A DNA stretch of 64,000 nt from an uncultured Aquimarina sp. (GTDB lineage: Bacteria > Bacteroidota > Bacteroidia > Flavobacteriales > Flavobacteriaceae): positions 62,001 through 126,000 of the forward strand of contig CANNFM010000017.1 in the NCBI GenBank assembly GCA_947503835.1, read 5' to 3'. The position numbers and the translations under genes are program-made. The notes beneath the pieces are model-generated. The model was not told the DNA's origin, searched no databases, and worked only from the letters and a program-made list of their open reading frames with translations. Below, piece by piece: positions 8,331 to 14,210 of the stretch; the stretch's first letter is position 1, and the number at the start of each line of letters is the position of its first letter.

Positions 8331-8378
8331 CAAAGGTGTATGTATTACTTCATATATTTTTATTTATATTTATAATCA
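8331..8378 (-). promoter_or_regulatory. Promoter of the 79-aa/sbtA operon: -7-like element plus AT-rich box (copy B)
   Basis: On the minus strand the box at 8352-8378 (rich in ATAAATATAAAT and AAAAATATAT) is followed after 13 bp by CACCTTTG at 8331-8338. The box lies in the divergent gap to lysR (start 8397), the usual place for a LysR operator, and its dyad-like AT repeats suit T-N11-A type sites. It is identical over 27 bp to copy C at 9652-9678. Confidence 0.65.
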
Positions 8379-8396
8379 ATTATATAAATTTATTTT

Positions 8397-9311
8397 ATGC
8401 ATTATACTCTCCACCAATTACAGATTTTTTCTAAAATAGTTGAAAAACAGAGTATTACTAAAGCTTCTGAAGAGTTACACCTAACTCAGCCAGCCGTTTC
8501 CATACAATTAAGAAATTTTCAGAATCAATTTCCTATTCCTTTAACCGAAGTAATTGGAAGAAAGTTATATATAACAGATTTTGGAAAAGAAATTGCTATT
8601 GCCGCAGAGAAAATCTTACAGGAAGTAAAGGATATAAACTATAAAACTTTAGCATATCAAGGACAGCTATCCGGGGTATTAAAAATTTCTGTCGTATCTA
8701 CAGGTAAATATATTATGCCTTATTTCTTATCTGATTTTATAAAGCAACATGAGGGTGTAGAGCTAATTCTTGATGTTACTAACAAGGCACAGGTGATTCA
8801 CAGTTTAGAGAAAAATACAGTAGATTTTTCATTAGTATCTGTTCTTCCCGATAAATTACAAATAGAAAAAATTGAATTAATGGAGAATCAACTTTATTTG
8901 GTAGGAAATAAAGATGAAAAATTCGAGAAAGATGTATATGATAAATCTATTTTTACAAAACTACCTCTAATCTATCGAGAACAAGGGTCCGGAACCAGGT
9001 ACACTATGGAGAGGTTTATTGAAAAGAATAATCTACCGGTAAGCAAAAAAATGGAACTCACCTCTAATGAAGCTGTAAAACAGGCGGTGATTGCAGGACT
9101 TGGATATTCTATTATGCCTCTTATTGGAATACGAAACGAACTTAAGACGGGACGTCTACAGATTATCCCCATAGAAGGTTTCCCTATTAAATCTAACTGG
9201 CATATGATTTGGCTTAAGGATAAAAAATTCTCTTTAGTTGCTACAGCCTTTCTTGAATATTTAAAAAAGGAAAAAAGTACAATAATCAAAAAAAGATTTG
9301 AGAGCTTCTAA
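8397..9311 (+). CDS. LysR-family regulator (CbbR/CmpR-like), divergent from sbtA
   Basis: 304 aa. Residues 1-60 are the winged HTH (LHQLQIFSKIVEKQSITKASEELHLTQPAVSIQLRNF), and residues about 90-295 are the periplasmic-binding-protein-like effector domain (LSGVLKISVVSTGKYIMPYFLSDF; YREQGSGTRYTMERFIE; AVKQAVIAGLGYSIMPL). The GSGTRYTMERF segment is typical of the CbbR/CmpR/CysB side of the family, whose members sense carbon- or nitrogen-status metabolites and often control carbon-uptake genes. It is divergently arranged with the sbtA operon across an 81-bp gap holding an AT-rich box repeated at two other promoters. It is therefore the likely regulator of all three transcription units. Confidence 0.85.
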   Translation: MHYTLHQLQIFSKIVEKQSITKASEELHLTQPAVSIQLRNFQNQFPIPLTEVIGRKLYITDFGKEIAIAAEKILQEVKDINYKTLAYQGQLSGVLKISVVSTGKYIMPYFLSDFIKQHEGVELILDVTNKAQVIHSLEKNTVDFSLVSVLPDKLQIEKIELMENQLYLVGNKDEKFEKDVYDKSIFTKLPLIYREQGSGTRYTMERFIEKNNLPVSKKMELTSNEAVKQAVIAGLGYSIMPLIGIRNELKTGRLQIIPIEGFPIKSNWHMIWLKDKKFSLVATAFLEYLKKEKSTIIKKRFESF

Positions 9312-9459
9312 ATAATAATTATTACTTTTTACTAAATTTCCTGTACTTATATAATACCTCTCTTTCATTCCAATTTTTTTGTAAGAGAAATGTATTTTAT
9401 GTCATATAAAAACTAATTTAAACATTCAATTTCAACAATAGTATACTACTACATTTATT

Positions 9460-9609
9460 GGTGTACGACAAATCCTCCCTTTTATTTTAAAAATTTGAAT
9501 TTTAGATTTAAATTCTTTTGCTAGTAATCCCCCATCCTCCTAAAGAGAGGAGTTGGATTCCCCCTTCGCTGGTTAGAAGGATGAGCAATAAGGAAATTTG
9601 TCGTACACC
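9460..9609. mobile_element. MITE-like 150-bp element with 14-bp terminal inverted repeats
   Basis: Perfect terminal inverted repeats: GGTGTACGACAAAT at 9460-9473 and its exact complement at 9596-9609. The interior codes for nothing and contains hairpin-forming segments: AATCC…TCCT/AGGA…GGATT around 9518-9558, and CCTTC/GAAGG around 9563-9580. No clear target-site duplication is visible, so it could equally be a REP-like or large bulged-hairpin element. It lies between the LysR stop and the AT-rich promoter box at 9652, immediately upstream of the lipoprotein operon. Confidence 0.65.
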
Positions 9610-9651
9610 TACTTTTATAATACTCAAATACATAAAATTATTTTATGCATA

Positions 9652-9699
9652 TGATTATAAATATAAATAAAAATATATGAAACATTTTATGGAAATTTG
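9652..9699 (+). promoter_or_regulatory. Promoter of the 9735-12599 operon: AT-rich box (copy C) plus -7-like element
   Basis: The 27-bp box at 9652-9678 is identical to the minus-strand copy B at 8352-8378. A 13-bp spacer separates it from GAAATTTG at 9692-9699, and the ATG lies 36 bp downstream. Orientation toward the gene is the same as in the other two copies. Confidence 0.6.
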
Positions 9700-9734
9700 A
9701 TTCAAACAATAAGAATATCAAATAACCTTAAAAG

Positions 9735-10556
9735 ATGAAAAAACTAATTTATATTTCTTTAGCTATCATACTTATGTCTTGTAATACGATATCAAATGAT
9801 TCTCATTTTGGAGTGGTTTATCAAGATTCAAAAATGGTACAAATATCACATGATAAGTCAAATTATTGGTTAGCAAAACAAAATACATTACAGGAAAATT
9901 TTATTAATACTAAAAGCTTTTATAAGAAAGAAGATTCATTAATTCTTGATTATAAATATCCTCATCTCAATGAACAATATAATCCTTTATTCAGTAGTTT
10001 TAATTCCTTCATAGAAAAGACGTATTTAAGAACAGAAAAATCAATCCAGCAAGTCCTTCACAATAATGATTTATCCTGTGACTCTTTTTTCAAAGATGCT
10101 GAAAGAAAGCGAAGGAATATTAATTATAAAATTTATACTAAAAATAATCAATTCCTAAGTGTTCTATTATATAAAACAAATTATTACGATGATGAACATC
10201 ATAACTCTTTTATGTTCAAGGGTCTGAATTATGATTTGAAAACAGGAACATTTGTTACATATCAAGACATATTTGAAAGCAATAGCGATAAATTCTTGTT
10301 ATTTAAACTAAATCAAGAATTACAAGCACGTATTGTAATACAAGACTCTTTTAATGATTGTTGGGAATTTACTAAAGATAAATTTGAGGTATCTAAGAAC
10401 AATTTCGTGATCAATTCAGAACATATAAAATTTTATTTTGACGACTGTACAGTATGTCCAACATATTCAGGAAACTATTTTCTGGAAATACCACTAGAAG
10501 AGTTATCTACTATTTTAAAAACAGAAAAATCGGGGATGCCCTATTCTAAATCTTAA
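9735..10556 (+). CDS. Lipoprotein with RsiV-like DUF3298 domain
   Basis: 273 aa. Residues 1-16 are a lipoprotein signal peptide ending in the lipobox LMSC. The C-terminal half has the DUF3298 pattern: LNYDLKTGTFVTYQDIFESNSDKFLLFKLNQEL, then FEVSKNNFVINSEHIKFYFDDC and YSGNYFLEIPLEEL. This domain occurs in the extracytoplasmic part of the RsiV anti-sigma factor (lysozyme binding) and in many surface lipoproteins of unknown role. There is no anti-sigma segment here. It is the first gene of a tight four-gene run with the CutA-like and YitT genes and carries the box shared with sbtA. Confidence 0.7.
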   Translation: MKKLIYISLAIILMSCNTISNDSHFGVVYQDSKMVQISHDKSNYWLAKQNTLQENFINTKSFYKKEDSLILDYKYPHLNEQYNPLFSSFNSFIEKTYLRTEKSIQQVLHNNDLSCDSFFKDAERKRRNINYKIYTKNNQFLSVLLYKTNYYDDEHHNSFMFKGLNYDLKTGTFVTYQDIFESNSDKFLLFKLNQELQARIVIQDSFNDCWEFTKDKFEVSKNNFVINSEHIKFYFDDCTVCPTYSGNYFLEIPLEELSTILKTEKSGMPYSKS

Positions 10557-10566
10557 ATCAAAAGTT

Positions 10567-10884
10567 ATGGTAAAAATATGCATCATTCCTAAAAGTAAAT
10601 CACAAACAGATGAAATCATCGAGTTCTTACTAAGAGGCAAATACCTCTTGACGGTTATGGTCGTAGAAAACTGTGTATTGGCTAAAATTAATGTGAAAAA
10701 CCAAACGAATAGGTTAAACAAGACAGTAATTTCTGGAATTATTAGATCCTTACAGTTTAACAATCTAAATAATCGTCTTAGAGAAATGTATCCTTCTAAT
10801 ATGCCAGTATTTTATTCGATTCCAATTATACAGATGGACCAACAACAATCAGAAGCTATTGCAGATTACATAACTGTATTTTAA
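10567..10884 (+). CDS. CutA1/PII-like small protein
   Basis: 105 aa, cytoplasmic. The order of elements resembles CutA1/PII-like ferredoxin folds: strand (VKICIIPKS), helix (SQTDEIIEFLLRG), strand (LLTVMVVENCVLAKIN), strand/helix (NQTNRLNKTVISGIIRSL), helix (NNLNNRLREMYPSNMPVF, like the helix before the conserved CutA P-x-I segment), then YSIPIIQMDQQQSEAIADYI. The classical CutA Trp residues are absent. Trimeric relatives bind metals or small effectors and include the SbtB regulator of SbtA. It lies 10 bp after the lipoprotein gene and 12 bp before yitT. The fold assignment is tentative. Confidence 0.45.
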   Translation: MVKICIIPKSKSQTDEIIEFLLRGKYLLTVMVVENCVLAKINVKNQTNRLNKTVISGIIRSLQFNNLNNRLREMYPSNMPVFYSIPIIQMDQQQSEAIADYITVF

Positions 10885-10896
10885 ATAAAAAATCAT

Positions 10897-11766
10897 ATGA
10901 CTAAAAATCAAATAATACGAGGTGCTTATGAGTATACACAAATTGCTTTAGGAGTGGTATTTGCCAGCACCGGGTTGAAGGCTTTTCTGTTACCTAATGG
11001 TTTTTTGGATGGAGGTGTCACAGGGATTGCTATTTTACTCAATACTCAGTTTGATCTTAATATATCATTGCTATTAATAATTCTTAGTATTCCGTTTCTA
11101 ATTTTAGCTTATTTCACTATATCCAAATATATGGTTTTTAAGTCTTTGGTTAGTATTATTAGTTTTGCAGTCTTTATTCATTTTGAAAATTTTGGAGTAG
11201 TTACCAGTGATAAATTATTGACTTCAATTTTTGGAGGGCTTTTCCTGGGTTTAGGAATAGGAATTACCATAAAAAATGGTGCAGTTTTAGATGGATCAGA
11301 GATCTTGGGAATATATCTTAACAGACATTTTGGTGTCAGTATTGGAAAAGTGACATTGCTTTTTAATTTTATACTCTTCGCTATTACCGCAATCGTTGTT
11401 TCAAAGGAAACAGCTATGTATTCTATTCTAGCGTTTTTAGTAACTGCAAAAATAACAGATCTCACTATAGAAGGGTTCGAGAATTTCATTGGAGTTATGA
11501 TTGTATCTAAGAAATATAATCAGATTAAAGAGGGAATTACCACTAAATTAGGATCAGGAATGACAGTGTTTAATGGAGTTCAGGGTTATGGAAATCAAGG
11601 AAAGACACAAAATTTTGAAGTAATTCATACGATTATAAATCGTATTGAAATTGGCAAAATAAACAAAATTATTGATCAGGTTGATTCCGATGCTTTTGTA
11701 ATAGAATATGATGTCAACCATATTAAAGGAGGTATTTTAAGAAGGTATCTTTCTAAAAGCAAGTAG
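10897..11766 (+). CDS. YitT-family membrane protein with C-terminal DUF2179
   Basis: 289 aa. Residues about 15-200 contain five hydrophobic segments with family patterns (ALGVVFASTGLKAFLLPNGFLDGGVTGIA; LGLGIGITIKNGAVLDGSEILGIYLN). Residues about 205-285 form the small soluble DUF2179 domain (GVMIVSKKYNQIKEGITTKLGSGMTVFNGVQGY…VFVIEYDVNHIKGG type), which has an ACT/PII-like ferredoxin fold. YitT proteins are inner-membrane transporters of uncertain substrate. The neighbouring CutA-like gene and the promoter box shared with sbtA suggest a role in small-ion or anion homeostasis, which is inference. Confidence 0.8.
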   Translation: MTKNQIIRGAYEYTQIALGVVFASTGLKAFLLPNGFLDGGVTGIAILLNTQFDLNISLLLIILSIPFLILAYFTISKYMVFKSLVSIISFAVFIHFENFGVVTSDKLLTSIFGGLFLGLGIGITIKNGAVLDGSEILGIYLNRHFGVSIGKVTLLFNFILFAITAIVVSKETAMYSILAFLVTAKITDLTIEGFENFIGVMIVSKKYNQIKEGITTKLGSGMTVFNGVQGYGNQGKTQNFEVIHTIINRIEIGKINKIIDQVDSDAFVIEYDVNHIKGGILRRYLSKSK

Positions 11767-11807
11767 ACATACTCTAAAAGGCTTAATAACATAAAAACTT
11801 AAACACT

Positions 11808-12599
11808 ATGAAAAAATCTTATATTTTAATAGGCTGTATAATCACATTCTTATGTGCTTCTGTATATGCGAACAATACAGATAAAACGGATCCAATTATC
11901 GAAATTGTGGAGTCTTATATAAAACGTATAAATTCCCTAGAAGAAAGCAACTCTATAGCAAAGGTATTAGATTTATATAGCGAACAGTATTCCGGAAATA
12001 CTACCTATGTAAACCTATCTGGTGCTATTGTAAGAAAAAACTACACCAAAGAGAATATTAAAACTCAACTAGAAGATATAGTACAGGATGGTAATTATAG
12101 TCTTAAGATAAAAATGAATAAAGTCTTATATAATAACCAAAAAGAAAACGCTGGAACTATCTCAGCGTTATTAGATTTTGAATCTTTTATTGATAGTAAA
12201 ATTGCAGAAAAAGGCACTATTCTTATAAGCATTATAGCTACGCAGCAAAAAGGACAGTGGAAAATTATACAGAATAATATGATTCGAGTTTCTAAGAGTA
12301 AAGATATAGGAGATTGTGTTTGTCATATTTTCGAGAAAGGGAGTACACAGTTTGTGACGGAATTATATTATCCTGCTGGTGTGAAGTATGATCATAAGTT
12401 CGAAGCTTTTCGAATTACATCAAATCAAGAAAATAGAATTATCAAATCCAGCGGAAAGACCTTTGTTTGGGATAATAGTAGCGGTAAGTTAATCTTGGAT
12501 CAAGAAGAACTAGGTATTGCAAAAACTTCAAAACAAGTAATTCAATTATTAATTAAAAAATTGAATATTGAAACCTGTGCTACTATAATTTTTAGATAA
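11808..12599 (+). CDS. Secreted protein with NTF2-like N-terminal domain
   Basis: 263 aa. Residues 1-22 are a signal peptide (ILIGCIITFLCASVYAN). Residues about 30-165 look like an NTF2-type domain used in many periplasmic proteins (PIIEIVESYIKRINSLEESNSIAKVLDLYSEQY…GTISALLDFESF…KGQWKIIQNNMIRV). The remainder is beta-rich with two Cys (DCVCHIF) and no recognised family. It starts 41 bp after yitT and is probably the last gene of the 9735 transcript. An imperfect inverted repeat follows at 12611-12682. Confidence 0.5.
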   Translation: MKKSYILIGCIITFLCASVYANNTDKTDPIIEIVESYIKRINSLEESNSIAKVLDLYSEQYSGNTTYVNLSGAIVRKNYTKENIKTQLEDIVQDGNYSLKIKMNKVLYNNQKENAGTISALLDFESFIDSKIAEKGTILISIIATQQKGQWKIIQNNMIRVSKSKDIGDCVCHIFEKGSTQFVTELYYPAGVKYDHKFEAFRITSNQENRIIKSSGKTFVWDNSSGKLILDQEELGIAKTSKQVIQLLIKKLNIETCATIIFR

Positions 12600-12610
12600 T
12601 TAAAATTACC

Positions 12611-12682
12611 CCCTAATCCTATAATCCCATTTTGTTCATAAAAACTTTAATATCTAGCTTATAAACAAAACGGGAATTAGGT
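12611..12682. repeat. Imperfect long inverted repeat after the 9735-12599 operon
   Basis: The left arm 12611-12640 (CCTAAT…CCCATTTTGTTCATAA) pairs imperfectly with the right arm 12659-12682 (TTATAAACAAAACGGG…ATTAGG) around an 18-base AT-rich loop. It could be a transcript-end structure or a degenerate palindromic repeat. There is no U-run directly after it. Confidence 0.4.
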
Positions 12683-12736
12683 AAAATACCTCAGAGGTAT
12701 TTAGAGTTTATATGTACTCATCAAAAAAATACAAAT

Positions 12737-13057
12737 ATGATACTATCATCACACAAAACACTTCTGGAAGATATTCAGACAGCTAAAGAAAAAGGATTTA
12801 CTGTGGATTTTTTATTCAAAGACAATATCATATATGATCGAGCAACTAATAAAGGATATACCAAAACACAATGTTTTTTGGTAGAATATTGCAGGCATGA
12901 AGGGTTAAATGATCCTAGTGACGCTTCTATTCTATTTCTAATTACATGTGATGATGGAGTCAAAGGTTGTTTAAGTAGTAATTACGGAATACACGCAGAT
13001 ATTGATCTAATGCAATTTGCATTATCGCTTAGAAGTCAGGATCAAGAAAGTTCTTAA
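12737..13057 (+). CDS. Small protein of the family often mislabelled phosphoribosylpyrophosphate synthetase
   Basis: 106 aa, cytoplasmic. The pattern LLEDIQTAKEKGFTVDFLFKDN…CRHEGLNDPSDASILFLITCDDGVKGCLSSNYGIHAD matches a Bacteroidota family of about 100 residues. Members share the GFT-x-DF and EG-x-x-(D/N)P-x-D-x-S-I-L segments and end with a KG…YG motif. Database entries sometimes call it PRPP synthetase, but it is far too short and lacks the PRPP and ATP loops, so that name should not be trusted. Function unknown. A perfect 14-bp hairpin follows at 13193-13228. Confidence 0.6.
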   Translation: MILSSHKTLLEDIQTAKEKGFTVDFLFKDNIIYDRATNKGYTKTQCFLVEYCRHEGLNDPSDASILFLITCDDGVKGCLSSNYGIHADIDLMQFALSLRSQDQESS

Positions 13058-13192
13058 TAAGAATTAGAAGGTAATGCCTATTAAGAATTAATTCTGGAAA
13101 ACGGCTCTACACTAAAGTTTCAAAGTGCTAAAATCAATTTATTGAAAGGTGCCATTCTTACTTTTTGAAAAAATTAAATAAAATCAGAATCA

Positions 13193-13228
13193 AAAACTCT
13201 TATAAACACTAGTTTTTATAAGAGTTTT
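13193..13228. terminator. Bidirectional terminator-like hairpin after the 106-aa gene
   Basis: Perfect 14-bp stem AAAACTCTTATAAA/TTTATAAGAGTTTT with an 8-base loop. A-run on the left and T-run on the right of the stem. It lies 136 bp after the 106-aa stop. Confidence 0.6.
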
Positions 13229-13540
13229 GAGACTTAGATTGACCCCATCAGAAAAGAGTTCAAACTTTTTGTTATTAATAATCAACTGGTTATCGATTTT
13301 AGAAAATATAACCTGATGAGACAAAAGTCAAACCACCAAGATTTAATTGTTTGATTTTAAAAAATATAACAAGAGGTGAATTCAATATTTACCTCTTTAA
13401 GTGACTGCGAAGGGATTAACTGAAGTAGATCCCATTGAACTCTCTACTGCAAATACAAAACTAGTAAAGCTAACGCTTTACAGTTTTTGTTATTCTCCAA
13501 AGACTCAAAACAAAAGTTTTGGTCTTTTCCAAATAACAAA

Positions 13541-13563
13541 AACCTGCAATTTCATTGCAGGTT
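13541..13563 (-). terminator. Intrinsic terminator of tRNA-Arg
   Basis: On the minus strand, AACCTGCAAT/ATTGCAGGTT (10-bp stem, 3-base loop) is followed by a T-run (TTTTTG), 13 bp beyond the tRNA 3' end. Confidence 0.75.
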
Positions 13564-13575
13564 TTGTGCTTGATG

Positions 13576-13649
13576 TGACCGCGGAGGGATTCAAACCCCC
13601 AACCCTCAGAGCCGAAATCTGATGCGCTATTCAGTTGCGCCACGCGGCC
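13576..13649 (-). tRNA. tRNA-Arg, anticodon TCG
   Basis: A 74-nt cloverleaf on the minus strand. Acceptor stem GGCCGCG/CGCGGTC (one G-T pair), D-arm GCGC…GCGC, anticodon stem TCAGA/TCTGA with loop TTTCGGC giving anticodon TCG (reads CGA/CGN), variable loop GGGTT, T-arm GGGGG-TTTGAAT-CCCTC, discriminator base A. CCA is not encoded (CAT follows). A U-tailed terminator lies immediately downstream. It is close to the 5' side of the YqeY gene's 3' end, on the same strand. Confidence 0.92.
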
Positions 13650-13660
13650 TTATTTACTAA

Positions 13661-14110
13661 TTATGACAATTTACTTTTTACTATAGTAGAAATTATTTTA
13701 CCATCTGCTTGTCCTGCAAGTTCTTTGGAAACAATACCCATAACTTTTCCCATATCTTTCATCCCAGATGCTCCAAGATCTTCTATAGTCATTACTACTA
13801 CTTTCTCAATTTCTTCTTCTGTAAGCTGTTCAGGTAAAAATTGTTCGATTACCTTAGCCTGATCAATCTCTGGCTGAGCCAGATCATCTCTTCCTTGCTC
13901 TGAAAAAATAGTTGCACTATCCTTACGTTGCTTCACCAGTTTTTGAAGCAATTTTAACTCTTGATCTTCGGTTAATTCTTCTTTGGCACCGCTTTCTGTT
14001 TGAGCCAACAAAATAGCTGATTTAATAGCGCGCAATGAGGTTAATGCATTGGTGTCTTTGGCTTTCATTGCCTCTTTCATTGCAGTCATTACTTCTTGTT
14101 GTAAACTCAT
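13661..14110 (-). CDS. GatB/YqeY domain protein
   Basis: 149 aa, cytoplasmic, full length for the YqeY family. Features: N-terminal helical segment (LQQEVMTAMKEAMKAKDTNALTSLRAIKSAIL), the KQRKDSATIFSEQGRDDLAQPEIDQAKVIEQFLPEQL core and the tail GASGMKDMGKVMGIVSKELAGQADGKIISTIVK. The domain equals the C-terminal tRNA-binding part of the GatB amidotransferase subunit, but the stand-alone proteins have no established enzymatic role. It lies just downstream of ftsZ, beyond the ftsZ terminator, and is likely transcribed from its own promoter. The tRNA-Arg gene is 11 bp past its stop. Confidence 0.9.
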   Translation of the reverse strand: MSLQQEVMTAMKEAMKAKDTNALTSLRAIKSAILLAQTESGAKEELTEDQELKLLQKLVKQRKDSATIFSEQGRDDLAQPEIDQAKVIEQFLPEQLTEEEIEKVVVMTIEDLGASGMKDMGKVMGIVSKELAGQADGKIISTIVKSKLS

Positions 14111-14150
14111 ACCTATTGGTTTTTAATCTTTGGATTGCGAAGATAAAAAA

Positions 14151-14184
14151 TAAACCGATAATCTAAGACTAGATTATCGGTTTA
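14151..14184 (-). terminator. Terminator at the end of the dcw cluster (after ftsZ)
   Basis: Perfect 14-bp stem TAAACCGATAATCT/AGATTATCGGTTTA with a 6-base loop. On the minus strand it is followed by TTTTTTATC, giving a strong intrinsic terminator 27 bp past the ftsZ stop. Confidence 0.88.
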
Positions 14185-14210
14185 TCCATTATTTTGGATT
14201 TATAAAATTC

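Larger units (their letters stand above)
13058..13575. other. Hairpin-rich noncoding gap between a small gene and tRNA-Arg
   Basis: About 500 bp with no supported gene. Stem-loops seen: 13193-13228 (14-bp perfect), 13371-13397 (AAGAGGT/ACCTCTT), 13457-13487 (AAAACT-AG-TAAAGC/GCTTTA-C-AGTTTT) and 13541-13563 (tRNA terminator). The segment at 13400-13416 resembles the 3' end of the adjacent tRNA (15 of 17 bases). A 73-codon frame across 13401-13622 overlaps the tRNA and is not credible. Confidence 0.5.

Noticed and set aside
12737..13057. Annotation as phosphoribosylpyrophosphate synthetase
   Set aside because: At 106 residues the protein lacks the PRPP and ATP binding loops and is about one third of the enzyme's length; only a family label is kept.
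13400..13416. Partial duplicated tRNA-Arg end as an attachment site
   Set aside because: The match is short and imperfect and is not bounded by an integrase gene or a second direct repeat.
13401..13622. 73-codon plus-strand frame with a GTG-type start
   Set aside because: It runs through the tRNA-Arg gene and has no family resemblance.
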